DNA of 64,000 nucleotides, taken from positions 310,001 to 374,000 of the forward strand of contig JAIXMP010000022.1 in the NCBI GenBank assembly GCA_025677815.1, given 5' to 3'. The notes beneath the pieces are model-generated. The model was not told the origin of the DNA, made no database searches, and saw only the letters and a program-made list of their open reading frames with translations. Positions 13,244 through 25,358 of this stretch are shown here, piece by piece. Within the stretch, counting starts at the first letter, position 1. The number at the start of each line of letters is the position of its first letter. The position numbers and the translations under genes were made by a program. Source of the stretch: Phascolomyces articulosus. Its lineage: Eukaryota; Mucoromycota; Mucoromycetes; Mucorales; Lichtheimiaceae.

Positions 13244-13915
13244 TCAAGTTGCAATCGTTGAAGTAGGTAATGGTGAATCAGTAGGTTGACAACGACTACA
13301 CTGTTCTCCTTCACCAAGAGCACGATGACACGTTGGACAAGTAAACCGACAATATGGACATTCCCAACCTGCTTCTAATGGACGACCACATCCACAAACA
13401 GCTTGCTGTTCATGTTCCTCTTCTTCTTGCTCCTGTGGTTGTTGTTGTTGTTGATGTTGCTCTTCTTGTAATTCTCGTTGTTGTTGTTTTTGACGATGAT
13501 ATCGTTTTCTATGCCAAATTTTATTGTGTAATCCGAGAACTCGGGCTCTTAATCGTTTGGACCTGGATGGAGGTGGTGGTGGTGGTAAAGGTGGTAATGG
13601 TTTAGATGCAGGTGACGGATATCGTTCAGGTACAATAGATAATGATATAGAAGATGGAATAGGTGGTGATGATAATGAAGAAGAAGATGCCATTACTTCT
13701 ACTGGTACAGGGATGAGTGGTGGAGCTGGTGTTGATGTTGATTCTGTCTCATTTTTCTGATGCCGACTATTGTCGTTGTTGTTTTGATGATTATTGACAC
13801 TACGTGATTGTTGTTGTGGTTTTGAATTTTTACGACCCAAATGTAAAATTGTTGTGGTGAATTTTGAAATATTTCGTTTAATACCTCGAATGCTTGGTTT
13901 TTTTGGTCTGTTCAT
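13244..13915 (-). CDS. Small basic/Pro-rich protein with C-terminal zinc ribbon
   Basis: Single-exon gene of 223 aa, and I do not recognise the family. The N-terminus is basic (MNRPKKPSIRGIKRNISKF). The middle is Ser/Pro-rich with a proline stretch (LPPLPPPPPPS), then a Gln/Glu-rich stretch. The C-terminal 45 residues hold five closely spaced cysteine pairs: CGCGRPL, CPYC, CPTC and a final CSRC, plus single intervening cysteines. This is the pattern of one or two small zinc-ribbon knuckles. The lack of introns contrasts with its intron-rich neighbours. The long, biased but uninterrupted frame and the ordered cysteine pattern argue that it is real. Function is unknown; nucleic-acid or protein binding would be typical for such ribbons. 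Confidence 0.65.
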   Translation of the reverse strand: MNRPKKPSIRGIKRNISKFTTTILHLGRKNSKPQQQSRSVNNHQNNNDNSRHQKNETESTSTPAPPLIPVPVEVMASSSSLSSPPIPSSISLSIVPERYPSPASKPLPPLPPPPPPSRSKRLRARVLGLHNKIWHRKRYHRQKQQQRELQEEQHQQQQQPQEQEEEEHEQQAVCGCGRPLEAGWECPYCRFTCPTCHRALGEGEQCSRCQPTDSPLPTSTIAT

Positions 13916-15023
13916 ATGAGATAAAATAAATATAAATAAATAGATAAAAACAAAAAAAAAAAAAAAAACAAAAAGAGAGTGGAGAAAGAGAAAGAAAGGA
14001 AAAAAGGGATTAATGATTAAAATTTATATCTAAACAAGTTCCAAATGTGTGTTTTTTTATTATTAAGTAGTAGTAATAATGGTAGTGAAGAGAGAAAGAA
14101 GAAAAAAAAAAAAAGAGAGAGAGAGAGAAAAAAAAATCACAATGGCAATTATATATTAACTATTTAAACGTTACTTTTGTGTATGGGTGTGTGTAAGTGT
14201 GTGTCTGTCTATGTAATACCAAAATATTCACAATGTACAAGAAAAAACACACACAAAATTATTATCAATATATTATCATCATTTCTTTTAATGATAATTT
14301 ATATAATATAACGTTTATATCCAAGGAAAAAAAACCACCCACATTAACACAACTATCCAGTTTATTCTTAGATCATGAATGATTCCCGCTAAAGGTTAAC
14401 GTTCTGGTTGCACGTTGTTAATCGTAGTACAGAAAGGTTATTCTTAAATGACAGTGAAAAAAAAACCTAGTATGAACTTATATGACTCTACTATACTACT
14501 ATACTAATATATATAATACCATTATATTAGTATACTACTATTATATACTAAATATTCTTTATTATAATAAAAAATTGCCACCCTTCCCCCCAAAAAAAAA
14601 TAGAACACTCCTTTCCCTCTCTCTCTCTCTCTCCCTCTTATTTTTATATACTGGTTTTTTTTTTGCAACCATCATTATTACGTATAAATCGATAAAATAA
14701 CGTTCAAATTAGGGTGAACGATAAGGGGGGAGGAAGGAGGGACGAATAGTAACAGTAAAAAAAGGTGGGATTCTTTTTTTTTCATCATAGTATCTTATGA
14801 GACTATTAACTAACTACTAAAACCATTGATTATTGTATTATTTAATAAGTGGGAAAAAAAATATGGCAGGAGGGGAGTACAAGAACTAAAGCTGGCATGC
14901 ATGAATATTTGGATGATGAAATTATATATAATAATAATAACTAAATAATAACTATGTACACATTTATGCTGTTAAATGAAATGTTGATTAAAATTCCAAT
15001 TCTTTTTTACTACTTAATTCTCT
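13916..15023. promoter_or_regulatory. Intergenic: zinc-ribbon gene promoter and RNase H2A 3' flank
   Basis: Very low-complexity DNA, upstream of the minus-strand zinc-ribbon gene and downstream of RNase H2A. It contains an A17 run near 13952, GA tracts around 14100-14135, a CT dinucleotide tract near 14618-14640, and C-run/A-run junctions near 14585. Short frames are shadows of these repeats. No gene is seen. Confidence 0.5.
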
Positions 15024-16122
15024 TTATAAGGAATTGACAGGTTCTAAGCAAAGTTGTTTATAAGTTCTACCATTCAAATGATGATATTTCTTCTTATTAC
15101 TACTAGTAGTAGATGTCGGCGCTTCTTCTTGTACTATCTTCCGTTTTCTTGGGTTTTTCGGCTTAGTGTCTTCTTCATCTTCATCTTCCGACCTATTCAA
15201 GTGTCAATAAAAATGACATTTATTATAATCAAAACCATTGGTTCAATATTTTATTTCTTTAATTCTCCTTTCTTTTTCACACTCTCTTTTTTTCACTTCT
15301 TTATAAACAAAAAGATATGTTTATTCTTGAACTTACCATTCAACGTCCAATGTATTATCCATACGATGACTAATCGTCTTCCAACTAAATCGAATTAAAC
15401 TGGGAAACCCAAAAAAGGGATCCTCATTTTCATCTAACCACTTTACGGTGTTTGGATCTTTTTTGAAATAGTTTAGGAAGCACAGATCACAAAAAAAAAC
15501 ACACACACACACACCCGGGTCAGAATTTTTTTTAATAATGAGTACCACCTTAACTAAAAAAAATTACGCCCTATCTCTCTCAATAACAAACAACCACAAT
15601 CGCGTTTTTCTTGTCATACACTCGTCTTTTCTGCTTCTTTTTTTTTAATGATTACCTGATGGATACCCTGAACCAAAGGATTTTGATACTTTATCTTCTA
15701 ATTCAGGTTCTGACCAAATCCAATATTGTAATACTTGATCCCGAGTGACTTTGGCACAAATACTGGCTGCACTTACAGAAGCATATTTTGCATCAGCATG
15801 AGGTTCAACTGTAATCTCGATTCCCGGAAAGTATCGAGACAGTTTTGCCTTGTACGACTGGGATGGACCAACAGGATCCACAAAGATCTAAGTACGACAT
15901 TAATATCCTTTTCTCTTTTTTTTTTTACTATATATATAATACTGTAAACTACTTTATAGTATCGTATATATATATATATAGTATAGTTCTTTTTAATAGT
16001 TGTTGTTGTAATATACCTCTGTCAAGTTGATTTTTGCATTTAATACATTTCGTATCAATTGCATAGTTGAATTATGAGCCATTTCATTCAAATTATAAGG
16101 TGGTCTATATATGGAATGAACA

Positions 16123-16163
<41 letters not shown>

Positions 16164-16858
16164 GATAATATAATAATAATAATAATAATATATGATGATA
16201 ATAATAAAAAAAAGATGGGATGTTTTTTAGAGACACAAAAAAAAACGTTCTTTTTTTCCCTTTTGATAATAATAATTGAATCTTTTTTTTACCGACTAAA
16301 CATATTAGAAGAAATATCTTCTGGAGAAATGACATGAACTGCCCATCCAACCCAATCAAGGTTTTGTTGAATAATTTTCGAAAGATCGACACGTCTTTCT
16401 TCTGTCAATTTTTTGGAATCTAAAATAATTATTGCATAAATATTTATTATTAAATGGATCATCCATAATATTCCTTTTGACTTTATCATTGTCCTTTATC
16501 AATCAGAAAAAAAAAGATATTAATAGATTCTTTGTTTTACCATCAAACCCCAGCGTTTTAAATTCTTCATGACGAGAAGCAGGATAATAACAAACGGCAT
16601 AAACCATTGGTCCTATTAAAAAAATTAAAAACCTTAATTTTTTTTTTTTTTTTACACTATTCACGTTTTTCGTCCCTTTTTGCCACACTATTTTTTCGAT
16701 GCGTTACCTAAACAAGGACCACGACCTGCTTCGTCCACACCAAGCATACATGGTTCGTTGGATTCTACTAACGATGAAGGAACAGGACTCGCATAAGTAT
16801 ATGATTTACGTAAGGGTAATTGAACGGATGGCAATCGATCGTTTTCTTCTTGACTCAT
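15024..16858 (-). CDS. RNASEH2A: Ribonuclease H2 subunit A (catalytic)
   Basis: Exons on the minus strand: 16858-16708, 16612-16541, 16419-16293, 16104-16017, 15887-15656, 15457-15337 and 15192-15024, 960 nt, 319 aa (human 299). RNase H2A is the catalytic subunit of the nuclear complex that removes ribonucleotides and RNA primers from DNA. The catalytic acids look intact: GVDEAGRGPCLG near residue 40, DSKKLTEERR, IFVDPVGPSQSYK, and HADAKYASVSAASICAKVTRDQ. GSGYPSG and DPNTVKWL match the family C-terminal part. The last 55 residues are a lysine/acid-rich tail specific to this lineage. It starts 226 bp from the divergent gene at 17085. Introns contain TG/AG microsatellites. Confidence 0.94.
16123..16160 (+). 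repeat. Compound (TG)n(AG)n microsatellite
   Basis: About nine TG followed by about ten AG dinucleotides, inside the RNase H2A intron between exons 3 and 4. Confidence 0.9.
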
Positions 16859-17084
16859 TCTTTATATATTCAGGTTGGGTTATAAAAAAAAATATAAAAT
16901 AAAATCGAAAAAAAACGCGATTTACGGGAAAGATTCCCGAAAAGGTAGCCAACAGTCACAAAAACTTCAATTTGAAAATGGTAAAGAATTAGGACAAAGT
17001 ATACTCGTACAAGAGAAACAAAAATACAGCAACTCCCGAAGAAACACCCACACCCAACGATCAGTGTGAAAGAATATATATAGT
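16859..17084. promoter_or_regulatory. Bidirectional promoter region
   Basis: A 226-bp gap between two divergent starts, RNase H2A (-) and the mitochondrial protein at 17085 (+). Both genes must take their core promoters from here. The sequence is purine-rich, and no motif could be assigned with confidence. Confidence 0.5.
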
Positions 17085-17842
17085 ATGCGATCGTCTATAC
17101 CACGTTTATTGAACAATATTATTACTAGACAACGAACAGTTGTCACTTGGCAACGACCTATGACTACAACCACCACTGCTTGGAGACAATGCCATCGATC
17201 TTCCAGTGTACGATGGGCAAGTACGAGTAGTCATACTGCAGCTGAATCAAGTGCTAGAGAACCTCAATTTGGTTCTGGTAACATTAGTTCATTGGCTTAT
17301 CATTTTAAACGACAACGTCATTTACCGTATTTCCTTGAATATTTAATGTGGGTGGTATTTGGTTCCGAGGCGTTGCAACTTATCTGGATGAAAATGGAAA
17401 GAAAGGAATATGAAGAAAAGACAGAACATAAGATTCGATTATTAGAAGAAATCATTGAACGGATTGAAAAAGGACAAGAATTTAATGATGATTTTCGTCA
17501 AGAAATTCGAATGGTTCTTTTGAATGGTGGTCGACAACAAAATGATTCTTTGGAAGATGATATTGATGATGATTATTTGAATAAATGTAAGCTTATGAAA
17601 ACTTTATTTTTGAGTGCATGATGAACTTGTAACACTCATACTTTTTTTTCGTCATGCTCCCCCCACCCTTTCCTTAATGAATAATAGTGATTGCTTCATC
17701 AGAAGCAGCATCTTCTTCTTCATCATCACCATCAGCAAGTTCTTCTACTACACCAACATCAACACAAGTTGAACCTGAAAAATCAAATTGGCCACCTGTT
17801 ACCCAAGAAGAAGGTGGAGAAAAGAAGAAATTCTTTTTATAA
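17085..17842 (+). CDS. Mitochondrial membrane/coiled-coil protein, DUF5321-like
   Basis: Two exons, 17085-17586 and 17688-17842, encode 218 aa. The first 55 residues are rich in Arg, Ser and Thr and poor in acids, the pattern of a mitochondrial presequence. Around residues 80-105 is a hydrophobic stretch (FLEYLMWVVFGSEALQLIWM), then a charged helix with coiled-coil character (KTEHKIRLLEEIIERIEKG). From memory this resembles the fungal DUF5321 family, where GS-AIQ is followed by a K-D-KI-LL-EVIERVQ helix. The arrangement of one membrane span plus coiled coil also recalls yeast Ina17, an ATP-synthase assembly factor, but I cannot claim homology. The C-terminus is a Ser/Thr-rich tail ending in Lys-rich sequence. 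Function is unknown. Confidence 0.75.
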
Positions 17843-18008
17843 AATAATAATAATAATAATAATATGGCCATTATACACTATATTATACACTTTATTACTA
17901 TTACTATTATTATTACTGCCTCTATAGAATGAATGACAATCTATTTTTGTATCAACAACGATGTAAATATTATAAATTAAAATGAAAAATATCCAAAAAT
18001 GAATAAAT

Positions 18009-21000
18009 CTAAAATCGACTAATATCTCTTCCGAAACACCATGTCAAGAACCTATCATAAGTTTACAGATTTCAAATGGGATCAGCAATTATTCATCAGG
18101 TTTTATTATTTGTAAAATAATAAAAAAAAAGGAACATGCCCGAAACACTTACCAGTGGTACGGAATCAACATTTTGTTACGAACACTAAAAGTCATTCCC
18201 AAATAAGCAGAACGCCAAAGGTACCATGCCAAATGGCCAGATTGTTTTGCCAACTCATGAACTGACGACATATCCACAAGTGCTTCCGAGGATCCGATGT
18301 ACGCCATTTTGCCACGATTTTTAAACATGAATGATTGAGGTGGCGTTTTGTTGATATTACCTTGATCATTATTCAGCACTAAAAATACAAAAAGTATCAC
18401 CTATCCAACGTTATTTCAAAATCCCCAAAATTTTGTAAAAAAAAAAAAAACAAAATATCAACGATAACCCCAAACCTTTTGCTAAATATGACGCCTTTTG
18501 TGTAGCAACTATTTCATGAAAAAAAAAAAAGATGAATTGTTATTATTTACAAATGATCATTCTTTTTTTGTATGTGTAATAAAAATACTTACCTTGAGCA
18601 GTTGCGGGAAGATCGTAATTATCAATGGTTGCGCAATCACCTAAAGCATATCTATATATAATGAATTATATTATAATATAGATGAGAATTATTATCATTT
18701 TCCGTATTCATTCATCAAGACCGATGTGAATTTTATGGTTTCCTCTTACACATTCTGTAACGTAGAGCTATCCTTTTGAAGTAATTGTAAATTTCCATTT
18801 GTCACCATTCTGCATTAAAAATTATTGTATTTAGTAAATCATTCTATTTACAAAACAAATCACACTGACAAACAATGATGACTCTTTCTAATGACAATAA
18901 ATAGAAAAAAAAACTGGGAACATCCTCTCTTTTGTGTATGTTTTACTTATGTTGATTAACTCACCTTTGGTTTTGGGCGTCCAAAGTAATTCGTTCAGCT
19001 AACGTTTCAATAAGTGGACTTGGCATTAATCCGGTTGCCCACACGAGTAGACCATATGGTACTAAAATGGAATTTATTTATTAAGGGATTGATCAGGCGT
19101 AAAAAAAAAACCATAAATTGTTTCTTGTGTTTATCCCTTTTTACCTCTGCCTTCATCACGTATGACAAGATGATCGGGTTGAACTTGATCAACAAATCGT
19201 TCTATATGCCAATTATTATACATCCGGCAATATGTGTCATTATTTATTAAAATAAATAATATAACAACAAACAGTCATGGTTTAAAAAAAACTTACTTGT
19301 TTTAATATGAATTCCTTTACGTTTAAATTTTTTATGAGCATAATCTGATAATTGAGAATCAAATGAACCTAGAATTTGTGGCGCAACATCGTACAATGTC
19401 ATTCTTACACGCGAAACCAAATCCCTAGGGTACGTCCGAATCGCATCTTTGGAAATAAAATCGTATAATTCAGCAGAAAACTCGATCCCCTGAAAAATGA
19501 CAACAAAATGTTTGGGTTTGTTTGTTTGTAAATAAAAGTGTTGTGTTGAATGAAATGTATGTGTGTGTATTATAGTTATAAACAGAATAATAATAAGTAT
19601 CATCCACTACTTACTGTAGGTCCTCCTCCAACAACGACAAAATGTAACAGATCATTTTTTGTTTTCTCATCCAGACCAGGACGAGAAGCTTCTTCGAAAC
19701 CTATTTTATTATACATTTATAATTTTTGGGGTAGACAGATGAGTAACAACAGATCTTTTCTCAGTTTCTCTTCGTTGATATCGTCATTTTTGTATGACTA
19801 AGAACCATATCCTTTTTATTATTGAACATTTATGGTTGATAAAAACAAGTAGAAAATGAACTTACATTCAATAATCCTTTTACGAATACGACGAGCATCA
19901 TTAATATCCTTTAAAAAATAAGCATGTTCTTTAACACCAGGGATATTAAATGTATTGCTATAGGAACCTACGGCAATTATCAAATCATCATATTCAAGTT
20001 GAAATGATTCGCCATTTTCTATATATATATAAAAGAGATGTTGTCAATCTCGAAACAGTTGATGATAGACTTCTGTTGTACTACTATGCAATTAAAAGAG
20101 GCGTAAATAATAATCACTTACTTTCACCAATCCATGATGTACAATGAACGCGCTGATTCTCAAAATCTGAAAATATCGATAAATAGAAGCGTTAAGGGAA
20201 AAGGCATTGTTGTTTCATGTTTTGAGAATGAATCTTTTTTTTTTTTTTACCTATATCGTTACATTGTGCCTGATAAAAGCTGAGTTTCTTGGAATCATCA
20301 CTTCGAACAGGTTCAGTAATACAACGGAATTCGAGTGTTCCAACCGAAGTACTATAGTAATTATATTATTGTTACATTTGTTGTCAAACATTTCATGCAT
20401 AAAATAAACGTCTCATAATATGATGTTGTGGGGTGAGAGAAATAAATAACTGTTATTACCTAGCAAGAAGAGGTGTGAACACAAAATGATTTCTATCATT
20501 ATAAAAAAAAAAAAAAAAAAGAGTATAAGTTTTTTTTTTTTTTGGTGGGGGGAGAAGCGAAAAGGATAAAACGATATTCCATGTCGTTTGTTTACTATTA
20601 TCATCATCAAAACATACCGTGGCGAAATCATGGTCACATTATGATATTTTGCTTTCTTAAGTTCACGCATCAATTTGAACCCTTTGTATATTATAAGAAT
20701 AATAAATAAACAAATGAGTATCAATATTTATGATGGTGAATGTGTATGAACCATTGTATTGGAAAATGTAAATAATAATAAACGTACCTCCCCATCCGGA
20801 TCCTTTTTTTTTTAATGAGAAAAAAAACCCAATTTTAGGATTTTTTTTTTGTTTTTGATACATTGTAACAAGTCAGTAAGATAAAAGGTTATATTTATGA
20901 AAAAAAAAATACAGGTCAGAGTTAAAGTTTATTACCTAAGATCACAACACGTCGGTCTGATAGTATTAAAAAAAAGATATTTTATAATGAGTACATAAAA

Positions 21001-21534
21001 GAAAGTATATCAGAAATAAGATGATTGTTACAAAGAGATATATTCAATGTTTTGAGAAGAAAAATATATTTATTTATGTGTGCGGGAAAAAAAAGAGCAT
21101 TTTACTACTTATTACCTTGTTGTTTTACTTGGTGATGAGCAGTAACGAGAGAAGGAAAAATGGGATGAAACTGATTATTGTACTGTTGTTCAATCTCATT
21201 GGCTAAAAGAAATGTAATAATGCATATTAGTTTAACGTGTATGTATTGCCAAAAATGATAAATCATGTTATCAACGGGAACTCGCCTGTAACTGTTGTTG
21301 TTGTTGTCAATCCATTATGTCTATTGCTGCTGTTGTTTCGTAACCCTCGCGTTATTGTTATTGCTGAGCAAGATTGAGCTGTTACTAGTAATAGCAATAG
21401 GACGGATAAAAAGACCAATTTGTTAAGTAAAATTACATACTGTATGAAGGTGTAGTAATAAAAAAAATATAGAGTGTATCAGATTTCCTAATCAACTTAC
21501 AGATTCTGTTACGACTTATAATCAGGAACAACAT
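18009..21534 (-). CDS. NDE1: Type II (alternative) NADH:ubiquinone oxidoreductase, mitochondrial
   Basis: Rotenone-insensitive, non-proton-pumping NADH dehydrogenase of the inner mitochondrial membrane. It has many short exons. In order: first Rossmann motif RRVVILGSGWGG, MISPRNHFVFTPLLAST, IIAVGSYSNTFNIPGV, second nucleotide-binding motif VVVGGGPTGVEFSAEL, LLVWATGLMPSPL, FAD-site YALGDCA, and the C-terminal membrane-anchoring part MAYIGSSEAL, WYLWRSAYLGM, ending FGRDISRF. These match yeast Nde1/Ndi1 closely. No EF-hand insertion is seen. Proposed first exons are 21534-21501, 21384-21286 and 21202-21116. They give an N-terminus rich in Arg, Asn and Thr with few acids, suitable as a presequence. 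The second intron would use a GC-AG donor (CAG/GCGAGT). External versus internal facing cannot be decided. The symbol denotes the family only. Confidence 0.9.
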
Positions 21535-24500
21535 GATGATAAAACAGTCCTACAATGATACAAACGTATCCAAATTATTCAAAGGGGTTTTACTCGTCGA
21601 CGAGAGAAAAGAGAAAGTACAGTAATTGATATAATAAAGCCTTCTTCTTTTTATACTTTAGATCATCTTCTTTTTTAGTTTCATTTTTCATATGAGTATC
21701 TTCCGCACACTTTTGGGAAGAATTGGAAAATGTTAGTGAAAACCTGGAAGATCATAAATGGTTACGATGGTCATATTGTTGTTGCATAGTATATTTTAAA
21801 CCTTAAAAAAAAGTACCATATGCATTGATTTCCCAGGCCGTCAAACAAAAAAAAACAAGGTTCCATATCATTTATTTGAATATAGCTTCTTTTATTTAAT
21901 AGGTTTTTCTTTAAATAATAATAATATGATATAGCATATATACAAGATGTTGATACCGTCATAGAAAATAGAATATAAAGGAGAATTTCTATCACCCATT
22001 TTTTTTTTAAAAAAAAATGATAGAGATCTTTTTTTTTTGCTTTGTCAGATCAAACCTATCATTATCCATTGTTGCAGAAGTGTGGCCATAAATGGCAAGC
22101 ATGTGCCGAACATTATATTCTATATATAGATAAGTACCAGTATCACAAATCATTGCCGTTGCAGCCAGGGGTTATCTTCCTTATGATTGTCATACAGGAT
22201 GAACGGAAGGAAAACAATATGCTTTCACAAGATGCTATCTTAAATCTATAATAATGTAAAATTTCAATTTATATTACTATTGGTAGTAATGGCCAATGTT
22301 GTTACTAATAGCATCATGATAATGCTATTATTATTTTATATATGGGGGATGTCGTCATCTATACTATAAGCTTCTGCCACCAATAATATATTAACTTTGT
22401 GCCATTACCTATAACGTACTCCATCGCGACCATTGTCGTGATAGCAAGCCATCACTTCATATGGGATCAACATTAAACTGGTTGAACTCTACACTCTACA
22501 CCATGAATACCAAACTCCGGTCACTTTGTCCATATGCAGTAATTGATATAACCGAGAATAAGATAGTAGATCTTGGCATATTTGAATATCATCCTTTTTG
22601 CGGGGTCGTCATCAGTTTGAAATATACATTTATATACATTCAACATGATAACGATCTTGTATAAAAATATCATTAGAAAAATAGATTATTGGTAAAAAAA
22701 AAAAGTTCATGGAATGACTTGTTTCTGATGATGATGATAAATTCTGTGTTCTATTATTAAAAATTACATTCCATCCGTTTTTCTATATAACTAAAAAAAA
22801 AAACATGACGGATACAAAAACTAGCCCCATTGTGGATTTTTGTCATCATTAATTATTATTCTGTTGAAAAATACTTTTGAGTACTTATTTGTCAACAACA
22901 AGTGACTTGGGATCACGATAGACACCAACAGGAAAGAGAAGTTGAAGACTCCAGTATGTTTGGCAGATCATGAAAGAACAATATCTCTCACATAGCATAC
23001 ATTCATCTCCCTCTTTTAATTGAATGATTCATTTTTTTAACAACGAATATATGAGACAGACGAGTATCACAATTCAAACTGTTGTGGCTAAATAAATTCT
23101 TCTGATATGCATCTTAATAACATAATAATAATCGAATACATCAAAATACATTATTATTTTTATTATTAATGTAGTTGATTTCTCCTAATAAAATACAGCA
23201 AATACTTAATTATATATCACCAATCCATTAAAAAGGCTTGTATATGCCGTAGCCACATTTTGCATCCATCTTCTACTACTTCCAAAAACAAAAAAAAATA
23301 ACTCAGCAATATATAATATCAACACTACACACACACACCATCCCTGCATGATTGACCATCTTATGATTTGCAGATCGTCGTGTATTATTATATCATCATA
23401 GGAAACATATTATTTCAAAGATGCGATGATTCCAACTCCTCATCAGCGGCGCATATATTGATATGATGGCGAAACAAAGTTTTTATGATTCTTATTATAT
23501 GTTATTAGTTAAAACAATCATTTAAGGCAAATACAGATTAACTTTAGGGTATCAAACGTAAATGCGCAACATCTTCTTCTCTTGACTACATATAATATTG
23601 TTTCCCTTGAATTACCATTTCCTACATACAGTTCCGGTATAATAAAAAGCATAAAAAAAACCCTCCTCCTTGGATTAGGTTCAATTTTTTTTTTGTTTTT
23701 TTGTTTCAATTATCTCGCAAATATTACTTCATGTTTCTTCTTGATGGAGTTTAATAATTACGTTTAGGTATATAAATTTTGACGTTCTCAAATTCCATGT
23801 ATATAAATATATACAAATAGAGAATAAGATTAATTGATAAAACGATAGAGTTTTATAATTTATATAATATACTATATCGAAAATAAGAATGATAATACGT
23901 AGTAAAGAAAGTTTAATGATTTTCCCTAAGCTTCAATACATAATGGCCCAAGTCTTTTTTTCATATGGAAATCTTTGAATGACAGGTATTACAATGATTA
24001 TCATGGGGTTGTCGTTGTAGTGACAATGCGATCCCAATTCCCGTATTCCCCTTTTTTTTGACTTGATGAGATGTATCTCATTCCCCTGAATCTATAATGC
24101 ATGTATGTAGATAGATGTATAATAACACTTCGGATAGAAGATGAATGATACCAAATGATTCTTCATTGAGAGTGTGACATTATAGTAAATTCAACACACA
24201 GCCACCTCTCTTCGGCAAAAATTGAGAACTCCTGCATTGATAATTGTTATTATTATTAGTTTAGTTTTTTTTGACAACAATTATTATTTGTTTTTAAAAA
24301 TTTTTAGCCATTACTAGATGAGCAATTCCTGTTGTCTCGACGACGACGACAACAACAACAACAAACAATTCAAAAGATTTTTGCCATGCTAATCCGTCTA
24401 TTTGTTATTTATTTTGATACTTTTTTTACTCACGAATTCTTTCTTATCTACCCTTTCCCCCCTCTCCTCCTTCCCTCTCCCCTCCCCCCCAAAAAAAAAG

Positions 24501-25358
24501 TAGACCAATCTTTACAAGGACAAATTAACTTCATTGTTTACGTTTCAAAACTCTTTTCTAACACGTTTAACTTTATTATTTTATTATAACTCACGAAATT
24601 TTAATGTGACTTAAGAAATCACCAACCCCTTTTTAACATCCTCCCCCAAAAAAACCGCCTTATTTTCTTTCTTTCTTTCTTTCTCTCTCTCTCTCTCTCT
24701 CTCGCTTTCCTTCCCCCCCAAAAAAAAAAGAATATAAGAGCTATAATGCATCTTAACGCCAAAAAAAATAAATTTTATTATTATTATTATTATTATGTGA
24801 AAGGGAGGTCATAGAAGAAAAAAATAATATGCAGTTTAATCAAATTTATTAGGAGAGGGAATTGTTTTGTTGTTTGACAGGCAAAACAGTATATATCATA
24901 TTTTACACACAGAAAAAAAAATGGCGGGTTAAATTTATATATAAAGGAGATGTTCATGGATTTATGTCTTTTACAACCAACAAGTTTTTCTCTCTTTCTT
25001 TCTTTCTCTCACTTAATTCATATATTATATACTACATTTCTTCATAATAATGCCACCAGATAGACCTCTCAAACCTGCTCTTCCACAACCATATCCAACT
25101 CCAGTCAAGCGACCAAGATAATTTGATACAAGATCCAAAAAAAAAAAAAGAAAAAAAGAGTTGCCATTGCAATCCTATATCTATCGGCGCCGCTGTCAAC
25201 TCTTTGGGAAATTTAAAAATTCATTCCATTACATATCATATCATATCATCATCATAACATTTCAAAATTTTATATATATTTATATATAATACCTTTTTTC
25301 TTATTATATTCATATAGTAGTTACTAGTTCTTCCTTTTCTTCTTGTATACAATTTTCT
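21535..25358. other. Long gene-poor intergenic tract
   Basis: About 3.8 kb of AT-rich DNA between the divergently oriented 5' side of NDE and the 3' end of the SETD4-like gene. Open frames are below 90 codons and resemble nothing. It holds a perfect 9-bp inverted repeat (22306-22330), a CT microsatellite at about 24665-24705 and repeated C-run/A-run junctions near 24484, 24650 and 24714. A proline-rich short ORF at 25050 is listed separately. No transposase, reverse transcriptase or tRNA could be recognised. Confidence 0.5.
25050..25121 (+). CDS. Candidate 23-codon proline-rich short ORF
   Basis: An ATG-to-TAA frame encoding 23 residues, seven of them proline, with basic residues spaced as in SH3-ligand peptides (RPLKPALPQP). 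It is preceded by CT-rich tracts (about 24985-25015) of the kind found in fungal promoters. The composition is unlike the surrounding AT-rich DNA. It could be a microprotein, the last exon of an unrecognised gene, or chance. No upstream exon could be joined convincingly. Confidence 0.25.
   Translation: MPPDRPLKPALPQPYPTPVKRPR

Noticed and set aside
21535..25049. Transposon or retroelement
   Set aside because: No transposase or reverse transcriptase fragments, long terminal repeats or target-site duplications could be recognised by eye.
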